The position numbers and the translations under genes were made by a program. The notes under the pieces were generated by a model, which was not told where the DNA came from, did no database searches, and saw only the letters and a list, made by a program, of their open reading frames with translations. Source: Linum tenue (taxonomy: Eukaryota > Streptophyta > Magnoliopsida > Malpighiales > Linaceae). From it: a stretch of DNA of 64,000 bases. Below, one piece after another: positions 33,441 to 45,900 of the stretch (positions within the stretch are counted from its first letter, which is position 1; each line of letters opens with the position of its first letter). Where the stretch lies: positions 25,979,007 to 26,043,006 of the forward strand of contig CAMGYJ010000011.1 in assembly GCA_946122785.1 (NCBI GenBank). Direction: 5' to 3'.

Positions 33441-36400
33441 CTATCAAAACAAGCACAACCTGACATAATTAGATCCAGCTATCAATATACGAGATTGAGT
33501 TTAATAGGGTGGCTCATTTCACCATTTTTTGGCGTGTTAATGAATTTGTAGGATAATGACATGTCTACATCTACATTCAACACAATCTAGACATGATATA
33601 AAGGTGAAATGAGAAATGAGGGATTCCATTTCAAATGTGCTGCATCTAGAGCAATTTTTATGGATAAATTTAGAAGCCTCCAGTACTGCCGGTCTGTTGA
33701 TCATGAAGGTAAAAACCTGTTTTGATTTAAACGGGCACAAATTGTGATTTGGCCCACTAGTCATGCACCCCATCGCAGCCTCGCCAAAAGCTTCCCATTC
33801 TACTCGGCGGGCCATCTCCTCCCCCACAAACCTACTCTCCTCCTGTACCCAAAGTTCTCATTCAACCCTAATCTCTACAACTTAGGCCATAGATTCTAAC
33901 TAGAATCCACAGAGGGAGCAACTGACGTATTGCAGCTACCTTCACTGTTGTGATAGCTAATCAAGAAGACCAAGTCTGTTCCGCTGTATGGCGATTCACT
34001 TAATTAACACACTCCACTCCATTGATAGCCTCCTCCCTCAATTGTATTCAGACGTTCTACTTGGAATATGAAGATTTTTTCTCAATTACTTTGGTTCCTG
34101 ATGCCGCTATGTTTGGAGGTAGACCAACACAAACAACAATACAGCTCTAGAGCTATTATGCACATAAGGTAGCTGGGTATTAATTGATAATGATGTGGGA
34201 TTATTTCAACAAGTACAAAATTTGGGACGTGTCTATATATTGCATTGATTAATAGTGGTTTGAGATTTTTCAAATCAGTGATTTGACATGTTAAACTCTC
34301 CTACTTTTGAAAATGGAACCTTCGAAGTGGAATATGAAGATTTTGGATTAAGCTTGGTTTTATAATGCCCTTATGGGGGTTATTCTCTAAAATGCATATG
34401 TATTGCAAAGTAACTCATCGCAAATGGCAGGTCAGGATACAACGTTGGTACCAGTATACGTTTATATCATTAGTATGAAGCATATTGTATCCATTCTACT
34501 ATATCGTTTAGTTAATTGCTCACTTGTTCTTTACAATTAAAAGTTCTGCTTAAATGTTGTGATTGGCCTGAGAAATCATTGTCTTTGCGTTCATGATTGT
34601 GAGTTTTGGTTTAATGGTGAAAAGTCCATTTATTTAGAAGTAATCCAATGTTTGAATTTCATTTGGAAGTTTAAGTTGGACAAACCTGTTGGAAATAGGC
34701 GTGCCATACATTAGTGTCGTCGAATGTTTGTTTGATGTCTCAGGATTTTGGATTTTCTAGAGGGTTGTTGGTTGTGAAAGAGAGTCCCTAGAGCTAGCGA
34801 GATATTCCTATGCAGGCTTTTTCATTGTTTGACTGTTTCTCACCTTTTTCCTTATCTCTTTTTCTATTTTTATTTTTTGTGTGCTACCTTCATCTACCTT
34901 CATCTACTGTGTCTTCATTTGTGAGCCATCTATAATTTTCTTATTCAACGCTAAAATCATCTAGTCTCGATTGCATACAAGTTACTAAGAGGTAAATTTA
35001 AACCAATAGAGAGCTTCAAAGGTTTATCAGTATTTACTTACATTGGTTGTTTATGTAGTTTCCTTTGTAACATTTCATCATTATACAACTAATTACTAGG
35101 GCTACGTAGTTGTATAAGTGGGGGTTGGGCATGATAGTTCTTAGAAGCATTAGTACTTGAAGGTTATTATAATGACCAACTCTTAAAGTTATTGTTTGCC
35201 TTCAACTTGCTTGGAGCATTTAAGATATGCTTCAATTTTTCTCTCTGTGTAGTTCACAATCAGACAAATAAAAAATCTTGATGATTTGTGCTTGATTGTA
35301 GTTAAATTTAGGGTTCTACTTCCTTCTTCAAAGTATTCAGTTTATTTGTTGGCTCAGAGGTCATCAGAGTTCCGCCGTTTGGCTATCCATACAGAAGTGG
35401 GTTATAGTAACTATCCATGGATTCAATATTATTATTTTTCTGATATTTATCTATTTTTCCGCTTAGAAATAGTATGAACATTATGTCATTGACACAATGC
35501 ATAGTTTGATTACTTGATTATATTCAAGTGGAATTGATCTAGCTAATTGGCATTCATGTAGTTAATTGATATGAAGACTTCTCTGCAAGTGGTTTTCTTC
35601 TTTTTTTAGTTTTCCTTCTTGAATGTAAATGCTAAGATTGCTTTTCTTATCTGAAAATGTTTTAGGATTTGAGGAGAAAATTAGAATGCTATCAACATTT
35701 AACTTATATTATATCAATGCCTATTGTTTTACAATCAATTATTGGCTGCTTCGACTTTCAGCAAAAACATACTTGTATTTGTTTACGTGGGTGTCTTTTT
35801 CATGATGTTAATTCCAAGAATGAGAAATTTTCCAGTTTTCTTTTGGGTCTGAAAATCTTTTTACTAATAATTCTTGTGGTGTGGTTGTGCATAGAGATCT
35901 TTTAAGTTCGCATACACCTTTCTCTTACCAGTTTGTGGACATTTTGCTTATTTTCCATGTCAACTTAGGTAGCTACATGCAGTGGAACTGGTGTGGATCT
36001 AGAGAACAATGGATGTACTTTATGTTGTTATGAATATATCATCCAGAGTAGTCAAAATCCCTATTTAAATCCTAAAATCCTACGCTTTTACAATTTTACT
36101 TACCTATTTCGATTTTGATTTCACTATAAAATATATGGACCTTAAAATCCTACACTATTCACGATTTATATCCTTATAGTCTTTAAAATCTTACGATTTT
36201 ACGATTCAAATCTTTGAGTCAATTTTACTTATTTTTCCCAAAACTTGCAAAATTACTCATGTTTTTCTTCTCCTCCACCAACATCATCTAGTACTCTCAC
36301 ACTAACCACCATCGACTATAATCAATTAACATCAACATATTAATCATCATCGATTCACCACCTCTTAACATTAATCTTGATAAATTGGAACATTAACCTT

Positions 36401-37107
36401 GAAAAATTATCATTGTAAGTGTTATGTGCTTTTGTGTTATTCATTATTTTTCTTACTAATATTATTCCGTCTTCATTTTTATATGGACCTTAAAATCCTA
36501 CGATTTTATAATTTCGATTTTACCCACATTTTCAAATTTACGTAAAATCCGGAGTTTGACTGTTTTGATATTATCTACGTAGTACTTATATAGTTCCACA
36601 TTTTCAATTTTACGTAAAATCCTGATTTTGACTGCTTTGATGTGATCTACGTAGTACTTATATAGAGAATAAACAAGTGAAAGGTTGATGCAGTTGAATA
36701 ATTAAAATTGTATTTCTTTTGACTTTGAAATTTTAATCTTTCTTATAATTACTTTTGCAACTATTATAGGTTTGCCTACTCCTGGAAATATCTTATCCAA
36801 TTCGGATTGAAGTGTTGTCCTCGCCTGTCTGGTAGATACAATGAATACCTGCTAGATGTTCAGTTTAATTAACTCGAAGTAGGTATCATTTATGTCATCT
36901 TCTACTCTTCTTAGCTATCCTAAACACCATAATAAATTCATGTTACCTATTCCATATTCCATTACCAACTAATAATAAGTGACTAATGAGATGTTGGCCT
37001 CACATTATACATGAGCCAAGAGCATTATTACGTTAATACCAATAATTAAATATTCGGCTCAGCTACCTCCAACGAATGAGTCGGGTTATAAGCCAGTGAG
37101 ATAAAAA
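33441..37107. other. AT-rich intergenic stretch with no recognised gene
   Basis: About 3.7 kb with no long or recognisable coding frame; the longest (about 96 codons near 33537, minus strand) has no domain I recognise. Within it, 36036-36665 looks like a decayed small transposon (listed separately). The rest may be host intergenic sequence or old unrecognisable repeats. Confidence 0.5.
36036..36665. repeat. Possible decayed hAT-type MITE with a terminal duplication
   Basis: The left end CAGAGTAGTCAAAATCCCTA and the reverse complement of the right part (CAAAACAGTCAAACTCCGG) are loosely similar, and AAAATCCTACGATTTTACG motifs recur inside. The right end is duplicated at a spacing of about 77 bp (about 36520-36590 and 36597-36665, sharing CTACGTAGTACTTATATAG). 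No clean target duplication is visible. Confidence 0.35.
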
Positions 37108-38412
37108 AAAAGAGTGATTATCCAATTACTTTTTGAGTTTTTTCCTAGTTTGCGGATCTTGCCTGATGGGGGTGGTCCCTTGGTGGCGGAGGTTATTTGT
37201 GAGGGGGGAGGGAGGTGGTCTGATGAGAAGCTCAGTCAATGGTTTGACCCTCCCACCTGTAAAGCTATTAAAACTATTCCTCTCCCGCGTTGGGATGTGC
37301 CTGATAGGCTGATCTGGCATTTTACGGCCGATGGGATTTCTCGGTTAAGTCGGCTTATCATTTGGCTGTTGATTTGGACAGGAGGAGGGGTGGGTGGCGA
37401 TCCTCGGTTAGCTGGATGGATAAGCAGAGTTGGATTAGAGTTTGGGAGGCGAAGATCCCTCCGAAGTTGAAGGTTTTTGTTTGGCAAATTCTTAATCGGG
37501 CTCTGCCGGCGACGGAATCGCTTATTGAGAAAAAGGTCCAGGTACTACCTCGTTGTCCAGTTTGTTGGGATGGCCCGGAGACGATGGAACACCTGTTCCT
37601 TTATTGTCCGATTGCGCAGGCTCTCTGGGATTATTCTAGATTGGAGTACTTGGGGGAGGGTTTGCCTCAGCATACTTTTCCTTTGTTTCTCAAGCGGCTG
37701 TTGGCATTGATCCAGCAACCGTCAGTGGTTATGGCTGTTGTTGCCATCCTTTGGAGGATCTGGCGATCTCTGAATTGGGTGGTCTTTGAAGGCAAATAAT
37801 TTGGGATCCTAGCGCTCATGCGACAGTTTAACCAACAATATGAGGAATGGGTGGGTCTACCAGCGGATCAGGTGCCTAGGGTTCAAATCCCGATGATGCA
37901 ATTTACAACACAAATGGGTGATTCCCATTTGGTTTGCATGTGGGACGGGGCTACTAAAGGTGGGTCGCATTCGGCTTGTGGGATGGTTCTTTTTGATCCA
38001 GCGCGGACACTCCTTCTCGCTAGAGGGGTCCAATTTTCGGATTTGGATGATCCTGTAGTGGTGGAATTGCTTGTGCTCAGGGAAGCTATTATTTGGTGTG
38101 TGGAGCAAGGCTTGTCGGAGGTCCGATTTGAGGGTGATGCGAAGGTGATTATTGACAAAATTAATCAAGCCGACACAAGAGATAGCCGGTTGGGTGCTGT
38201 TCTGGAAGATATTGGTTATTATTTTCATACTCAGCCTGGTTTTAGTGTGCGTTTTGTAGGACGGAAGAACAATAGGGTAGCTCATTTGGTAGGTAGGAAA
38301 GCCCTCTCTTTGTATCCGACTATGAGTCGCTTCTTTGATTTCCAGACCTGGCTGGTTTCCAGGGTGTAATTGTCTATTTTTTGATCAATACATGATATCT
38401 TTTGAAAAAAAA
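37108..38412 (+). mobile_element. 5'-truncated LINE (L1-type) upstream of the uniporter gene
   Basis: Only the C-terminal part of ORF2 remains. About 37150-37350 and, after a frameshift near 37340, 37345-37799 encode the zinc-binding region after the reverse transcriptase (PPKLKVFVWQILNRALPAT.., CPVCWDGPETMEHLFLYC). After a stop (37797-37799), 37818-38369 encodes an RNase H domain (VCMWDGATKGGSHSACGMVL.., VRFEGDAKVIIDKI, NRVAHLV). A terminal A-run is at about 38404-38413. Possible duplications GATAA.AAAGAG at both ends are imperfect. Confidence 0.8.
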
Positions 38413-39213
38413 AATTGCGATAAGAAAGAGGAGTTGGGTTGGGAGGAGGGGCTTGGTCAAAGCCCGGAAGAGGAACAATTGTCGTGTTTGACCATGCATC
38501 AACCCAAATATACTGCTCACAAACTTCCTTCAGATCAGACCCTATTTTGCACTGTCAAAGCTTGCAGTTACCCATTAAAAAAAATGAAAAAGAAAGTGGT
38601 GGTAAAAGTAAAAGAGAATTAAAATTTAAAACCACCTTCATTCTTTCCTCTCCTTTTCCTTCGTCTGCTCCCTGCCTTTATACTCGGATCCACATCTCCA
38701 TTTTTGCAATGTACCAAAATAAGCAAAACTGACGCCGACTGCCTGACCTCACCCAACCAGCAAAATAAGCAAAACTGAAGCGCACCCTCTCTCTCTCTTT
38801 CCTCCGCCTTTCCCCTCTTTCCTTCTTCGCCTCTGTAATCATCTTCCTTTTGCACATTACTTGCTATTTATTACACCCTGTCCTCGACATTGAATTCATA
38901 CAACTCTCCTCGCCCTCTCCTCCCTCTCTCTTCCTCTTCCGTCTGCTTATCTCTCTTCACTTGCGTTCACCAGTAAGCAAGGAAAGCACATCTATTCTAT
39001 GACAATGGCGGATTGGACGCCTAATACTCTCTCATAATTACGAGTAGCAAAATCTAAACAACGCAAACACCCTCGCCTCAACCATGGCCATTGCCGCCGG
39101 CCTTACTAATTACTGTTCCCTAGCCCAGTTTCCCGACTCTTAACCCTACCGAGTCGAGAGAAACAAACAACCGCCACAGAATCAATAAGAAGAAGAAGAA
39201 GAAGAAAAGAAGG
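38413..39213 (+). promoter_or_regulatory. Upstream region and probable 5' UTR of the uniporter gene
   Basis: Contains long pyrimidine-rich stretches (about 38780-38850 and 38900-38960, including CTCTCTCTCT), as is common near plant transcription starts, and a GAAGAAGAAG run just before the ATG (about 39188-39208). No convincing TATA box was found. The region starts right after the A-tail of a LINE fragment. Confidence 0.4.
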
Positions 39214-41024
39214 ATGTGGAAGAGATTGTTCTGGTCTTGGTCCGCCGCCGCTGTTGACAAATCCTCTCGCCCCTATCCGCTCGGTGGACTGGTATTCAGA
39301 TGTCATCCACTTGTTTCTCGTCCCCCGCCACCTCCCTCCTCGTCCTCCGCCCCGACTTGTTATTTTTGTCGCCGGAGGCGAGCTGCAGCCGTCTTCCCAT
39401 TTTCATCGCCGACTCTAGCCTCAGCATCTTGCTCCTACTCTTCTTCTTCTTCCGACTCTAACAACGACTGTAATGCGACACCGCCGCCGTCCGCCGGAGG
39501 GGGACGGGATAATGAGACGCTGAGCTGCACGGAGGCGAAGAGGCTGATGAGGTTGGTGAACGTGGAAGCGCTGAAAGGCAAGCTCGGGATGGAAGGGAAG
39601 GAAGCCATCCCTTACGACGACCTCCTCGCCGCTTGCCGTTCCATGGGAGTAGCTCGATCTTCCGATGAGGCCATCGCTTTCGCTCGCGTCCTTGACGACG
39701 CCGGCGTTGTGCTCTTATTCCGGGACAAGGTCTATCTTCACCCCGATAAGGTATTTCCCGCTCCCCCCTTTATGCCTTTTTATCATCTGTTTTTGATTGA
39801 TTGTTGTCACTGAAATGTCAGACTCATCCCCAATTGCTCTCTTCATGCGAATGAACCGTATATGAATTAAGCGTTTCTGTAGCATTTACCCTCTATTCAC
39901 ATTTCTCTCTTGAATGAATGCGCGATGCCTGCCCCGTATGGCAAAACCGCTTAAGCTTTGTCTTAGTGATTCATGCTCTTGAGATTGTTGCTGCTAAGGA
40001 TAAGTAATGTTGGCAACATTGTAAAGAAGGTGCTTGCCCTGTACAGCACGCCAGTAGATTGTTCTGCATTCCGAATGCTCAATATTGGCCACTCATCCAT
40101 TCATCTAATTTTGCTGAAATTTCAGCTCTAATTAGAAAAAATGGTATCTCCACTCTCCAGTCCCGTGTTTGATCATTTGGCCTTGAAACTGGCTGCTGCC
40201 ATGGCCAGGAGGATGTCTTGTCTCTGTAGCAGTATCAGTTTGCTACTGGAGACAAACCCTCCGGCTCTCAAAACTGACTATTGCTTCTGGCCAAAAAATC
40301 CCTTCCTACAGGCTGGTCTGTTAGAGATTTCTTACTAAGGTGTACTTGCAAGTGAGTACAATTTGTGTTGAGCACAAGAATGTTATCATGGCAATTTTCT
40401 TCTTACAATTGAGTTTGCAAGGCCTTCCTTTCTGCTGCCTGAAACTTTCAGGCTTCCTCTTTTGAAATGACTATACTACTGGCGGGCACCACATAATGAG
40501 ATGATGCTGTTTTGTTTCGGAAATTGGTTTTGGTTTAGGTGGTAGATCTGATACGAAGAGCAGTTCCACTGGCCTTAACACCAGAGAACGACCCGATGAG
40601 GGATGAGCTGAAGAATCTGCGGGAAAAGAAGGAAGAAATCGACGTACTAGCACATAGACAGGTGCGGCGCATTCTGTGGGGAGGACTGGGGCTAGCTGTG
40701 GTTCAGGTAGGCCTCTTCTTCCGGCTAACTTTCTGGGAATTCTCATGGGATGTGATGGAACCCATTGCGTTCTTCACCACCACAACTGGGATCGTGATAG
40801 GCTATGCATACTTCCTCTTCACTGCAAGAGACCCAACATACCAGGACCTGATGAAGAGTTTGTTCCTGTCGAGGCAGCGGAAGCTGTTCAAGAAGCATAA
40901 CTTCAACGTTGAGCGGCTCAAGGAGTTGCAGTGCAAATGCAAAACACCTTTTGATGCTAGTACCTTGATTAGAAATCGGACAGGGATGGAGCTAGAGCTA
41001 GATGATTCCTTCAGCAAGGATTAA
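39214..41024 (+). CDS. MCU: Mitochondrial calcium uniporter protein (MCU family), two exons
   Basis: Pore subunit of the Ca2+ channel of the inner mitochondrial membrane. Exon 1 is 39214-39750 (179 codons), the intron 39751-40538 has GT..AG borders in phase 0, and exon 2 is 40539-41024 including TAA; total 340 residues, the usual size for plant MCUs. Residues 1-95 are Ser/Pro/Arg-rich, a likely mitochondrial targeting sequence. Around 106-179 lies the N-terminal domain ([20 protein letters not shown]). A coiled-coil-like segment is near 200-218, transmembrane helix 1 at about 224-243, the pore motif WDVMEP at 249-254 with the Asp250 and Glu253 rings, and helix 2 at about 256-275, then a basic C-terminal helix. 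No lesion is seen. Which plant MCU paralogue this is cannot be told here; a chloroplast-targeted member is possible. Confidence 0.93.
39751..40538 (+). other. Single intron of the uniporter gene
   Basis: 788 bp between CCCGATAAG|GTATTTCC and TTGGTTTAG|GTGGTAGATC. T-rich, no inserted element recognised. The position in phase 0 separates the N-terminal domain from the pore domain. Confidence 0.88.
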
Positions 41025-41599
41025 CTAACTTTTAACCCCCGTTTTGTTTTGTTTTGTTCGTTGACCCTTCTACACGAATATATATAGATGACATAAACCA
41101 ATGTAGTTTCCTTCTCGTTTTCAAGCTTGGGCAGGGAACACATTGTGAGTTTCTCTATTTGATTGGTTCATGATTTTGAGTCGGCCAAACGCCAGGATTT
41201 TGTACTCATTGCACACTGGTGTTGGTGTGCTCTCACAAGCTCCCAGAACTTCTAATGTACTAGACTATATTTTTTTTTTCCGGGTAGAAAAAGAAGAAAT
41301 GAAAGGCATCATTAACTTCTTTCGTGATTTAGTTAGAATGTTATGTAAGCATAGGTTAGCAAATACTATTGTTCTTTTAAGATGATATACAACTGAAGGT
41401 TGGCAAAACTGCAACTAGCGAGGGGGTGTGGCGGATTTAGTGATGGAAAATTGTACCCACTGCTAGGGCTAGAAGTTGGCCTCGGTATTGGTATTTGGAA
41501 TATATCGAATATCGTACCGAATTTGTCGATATATGATTTTACTGAATATACGTATTATGTTACGGGATTGAGATTGGGTTTGAATTTCAACAGTTATTT
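41025..41599 (+). other. 3' flank of the uniporter gene
   Basis: No gene. Just after the stop, TTTTGTTTTGTTTTGTTCG and T-rich sequence probably form the 3' UTR. From about 41440 a stretch with CGGTATTGGTATTTGG and ATATCGAATATCGTACCG resembles decayed hAT-type repeat ends, but no borders can be set. Confidence 0.45.
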
Positions 41600-41883
41600 G
41601 CACGGTTCTTGCTAGGAATGAAAAGGTAGTGTTGGGTGACTAGAGGGAAAAAAAAAAAAAAAAACTGAGCGCTCTCAATCGTGTCCCCCTTTTCGGAGAA
41701 GTGGGGGGTAACCGCCTTCGTGCGCATATGGCCGTCGGCCTTCCCGCCGTCGTGCGGCGACGCGGCCTGGTTCTCCGGGGCTGCATGCCTATAAATTGCT
41801 GGGCGTTGGTGGGGGATGGTACCCGATTTGCTTCTTCTGACTCTCAATTAGACAACTGTTGCTCGTGTGGGTTTTCTTTCACC

Positions 41884-42971
41884 ATGGCTGTAGTTCAGTT
41901 TGATGACGACGACTTGGCGGCCGGTCTTGCCCGGGGGGAGCTCTCGTTGATCGGCCGGCTAATTGGCTCGCCTCCGCCGCTCTACGCGCTGAGGATGATG
42001 CTGGGTCGAGTGTGGCGGTACAAAGGCGTCCTCACGATTTCCGCCACTGATGAGGGGTTGACTCATTTCCTCTTTTCCCAGAAGGCGGACCTACACAAGG
42101 CGGTTACCAAATCTCCTTGGATTTTCGACAATTTCATGTTGGTGCTGGCGCGGTGGGAAGACCCATCCCCTGCGGTGGCCGATCGTCTTCGTTGGGCTGC
42201 TGTCCCGGTGCAGATCCGGAAGGTGCCTTTTGCCTGTTTCACGGAGAAGATGGCGTGGCGGTTGGCCTCTTCTCTCGGGGCTCTTGAGGAACCGCCCACT
42301 CTCCATCGTTCGGATACCTCGGGCGGGTGTACATTCGAGCGGAGCCGGTCCTGGATCTCACTGCCGCACTGCCGGATGAGATTACTGCTGGGCACATTGA
42401 CCACACGAGAGGTAACTTTGTTGCTTTGGTTAAACTGGAGAAGGTACCTCACTTTTGCTTTCTCTGTGGTGTCATTGGGCATATTGGAGAGAACTGTACA
42501 AGGAAGAAGGAGTTTGCTGGAGTTGCCCCGAAGTATGGTGTGTTCTCCGTAGCTACCGAATCAGGGCCTGCTGTGTCCGAGGATACCCTGGCAAGACGAA
42601 GTCGGAGATTCACGTGGATTCGAGCAGCCAAGACACGGCCATCTTCCACAGCAAGTAGCGGATCCTTCAAGGCTCCCCCTGTTCGCCCGGCTCCGTCTGG
42701 GCAGCTGCTACTCCAAGAGGAAGGGGTTGCAGGGGAATGGCGGGATACTCGGCGGCCCGTGTCACGGCGGATGGGGGAGCTCCTGTCGCCGGATTCCGAT
42801 GGGGCAACATGTCATTTGCAGGACGATGCTCCTTCTCCCGATGAGAATCACAACTTGGCTTCTCCTACAGCCAAACGAGCGAGGCCAGGTCCTGGATCAG
42901 CCGATTCGATCCCTTCTCAGTATGGAAAGGCGGTGGCAGCCAGCCTCAACTGGGCCCAACCCCCTCCATGA
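41884..42971 (+). pseudogene. LINE ORF1, nucleic-acid-binding protein (frameshifted)
   Basis: Encodes the plant L1 ORF1 type: an N-terminal domain of the DUF4283 kind (MAVVQFDDDDLAAGL..., FLFSQKADLHKAVTKSPWIF, FMLVLARWED), then, after a frameshift near 42305-42327, a CCHC knuckle CFLCGVIGHIGENC at about 42453-42494 and a Pro/Ser-rich tail. The protein would bind LINE RNA. I chose ATG 41884 because it begins the conserved domain; the open frame extends further upstream. Its TGA (42969-42971) overlaps the ORF2 ATG (42968-42970). Confidence 0.83.
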
Positions 42972-45900
42972 GCTTCATGGTGTGGAACTGCCGGGGGATG
43001 GGCTCCCCTTTGACAGTTCCCTCTCTCGGTGGAGCCGTGGCCAGGTTTTCGCCAAACCTGGTTTTCCTCAGCGAAACGAAAAGGGAAGATGAGTTTGTCA
43101 AATCTAAATTTGGAAGTATGGGCTTCAAGTCAGTTCGATGTTTTAGTGCCTCGGACGGGAGGGGTGGGTTAGCTGTAGGTTGGGGGATCAGGTGTCTTGT
43201 ACAGTGCATCAGCTTTCGTACTTTCATTGTTTTGTAGAGTGTGTCGTGCCTTCTGTTGGGAACTTCGCCATTATCTTTGTCCATCTAGATTGTGAAGCTG
43301 CTGTTCGGCAGGGTCAATCGAATGAAATTGCTCATTTACTTTCGGGCGTGTCTCTTCCTTCCTTTGTGGTTGGGGACTTTAACTGTTTGTTGTCTTCTGT
43401 TGAAAAGCGGGGAGGGAATGCGCCATCTTTTGCTGCTTTGGATCAACTGAATGGTTTTATTTTATCTACTGGTTTGATGGATTTAGGTTTCCAAGGATCG
43501 CCGTTCACTTGGTCGAACCGAAGGGCATGAGGGGAACACATTCTTGAGCGATTGGATCGGTGCCTGGGCAGCCCTTCGACTTTGACGGAGTGGTCTGACT
43601 TGAAGGTAATCCATCTTACTGACTTAGGATCTGATCATCGAATGCTCCTTGTGCAGCTCATTCAACAGGGACACCATAGGCATACCAGATTCCACTTTGA
43701 TGGGAGATGGAACTCAAACCCGGAGGCGCAGGCGGTTGTGGAGCTCGCCTGGGCAAAACCAATGCGTGGTACTGCTCAGTTTCGAGCTTTTAATCAGCTC
43801 AAGACTGTTCGCCATGATCTGGTAGAATGGGCGCGCTTGGGGACTTCTAATTCGGCCCGACGGATCAGGGAACTTAAGTTGGCCATTGAAGATCTGCGTG
43901 AGGTTGAAATGGTTGATTGGGATGCCATTCGGCAGCTAGAACGTGATTTGTCGACAGCCTACGTCGAGGAGGAGTGCTTTTGGCGGCAAAAATCGAGGGT
44001 GGGTTGGCTTCGGGAGGGGGATGCCAACACTAATCTATTCCACCGCTCGGTAGTCCAACGCCGACGCTTTAATCGCCTGTGAGGGTTACGGGACGAGGCC
44101 GGAGTTCTACAACATGACGAAGATGCCATGGCAGGTATAGCCATTCCATTTTATCAAGATATTTTCACATCTAACAATATAGATGCATCGGCCTATGTAG
44201 ACTCCTTGGGTATCTCTAGCAGGGTCACGAGCGAGATGAATGCTGCGCTGATTGCTCCTGTTTCGGCGCTGGACGTCAAAGAGGCAGTGTTCAGGATCGG
44301 TAGTCATCAGGCACCTGGGTCCGATGGATTCACGGCTGCATTTTTTCAAGTGCACTGGGAGGTGGTGGGGACGTTAATCACGGAGGCAGTGCTCAGCTTT
44401 TTTACCACGGGCCGGCTCCTACACAGCTTCAATCATACTCTCATTTCCTTACTACCGAAGGTGTTGAATGCCGAGTCAATGTGCCAAATCCGACCTATAG
44501 GTTTGTGCCAGGTATTCTATAAAATCATTGCTAAGATTATGGCTGCTAGACTTAGTTTGATCTTGCCTGATGTTGTGAGTTCTAATCAAAATGGATTTGT
44601 GCGGGGTAGACTGATCACTGATAATATTCTGATTGGGCAAGAAGTTATGCAGTTTTTAAAAACTAAAGTGCAGGGTCGAGATAAGTGGATGGCACTTAAA
44701 CTTGACATGGAAAAAGCTTATGACCGGGTGGAATGGTCGTTCCTGTTACTGATTTTGGAACAAATGGGCTTCTGCTTTGAATGGAGGCGCTGGATTTCTG
44801 CATGTATTTCTACTGTTTCCTTCTCAGTACTGATCAATGGGCATGCTCATGGGTATTTTAAACCCCAGCGGGGATTGCGTCAAGGTGATCCACTTTCGCC
44901 TCTTCTCTATGCTATCTATTCGGAGGCCTTTTCGGCTAAGGTATCTACTGAGATTATGGCTGCGAATTTGCATGGTTTACGGATTCATCGGCATGCTCCT
45001 TTGACTTCCCATTTATTGTTTGCTGATGATACATACCTGTTTTTGAGAGCTTCCTTACCGGAATGTGCTAGCTTACTGTCTTTGCTGGATGAGTTAGAGA
45101 GGGTGAGCGGTCAAAGAGTTAATTTTTCTAAATCCTCTATTTGTGTTAGTTCCAATGTTTCTAACCAGGAGCGACTAGCCTTGAGCTCCTTTCTGGGGAT
45201 GGCAGATTCAGGTTCGGTAGACAAATACTTGGGATTGCCTATTCATATCCAACGATCCAAGACCCAGACGTTTAGATTTGTAGAGGAGGGACTGGCAGCA
45301 AGGATCAGGTCGTGGAAGGCCAAGGCAATGTCATTGGCAGCAAAGGAAACGGTGATCAAGTCCATTGGGTCGGCATTATGTATTTATGCAATGTCTGCTT
45401 TTAGATTACCTTCTGACACATGCCGCAGGTTGAATGGTCAATTGTCGAGGTTTTGGTGGGCTGATCAAGATAAAGAAGATGGGATGCATTGGCTGTCATG
45501 GCAAGAAGTATGTCTCAGTAAATTTGCAGGTGGCTTGGGCTTTCGTGACTTTGAACGTTTCAACATTGCCCTCTTGGCGAAGCAAGCCTGGCGAGTCCTA
45601 ATGAACCCGGAGTCCACACTGGCGTCTATTTATCGTGCGAGGTACCATCCTCATTCCTCGTTCTTGGAGGCAGCAGCGGGGTCAAGGCCTTCCTGGGCTT
45701 GGCAAGGCATTCTTGCCGGGAGAGATCTTCTGGTGCGCGGCCTACGTTGGCGGATCGGGGATGGTTCCACGGTGCAAGTTCTAGCGGACAACTGGTTGCC
45801 TTCTAGTCCTCCATCTGTGCCAGTGTTGCTGCCCCACATTACCTCGTGTCCAGTTTTTGTCTCGGCGCTCATTTGTCCGCTTTCCCGATCCTGGAATGTT

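Noticed and set aside
33537..33827. 96-codon minus-strand frame with many Cys residues
   Set aside because: No recognisable domain, no conserved neighbours, and typical length for chance frames; not called.
37857..38285. 142-codon minus-strand frame
   Set aside because: Shadow of the LINE RNase H domain on the plus strand, which has clear family motifs.
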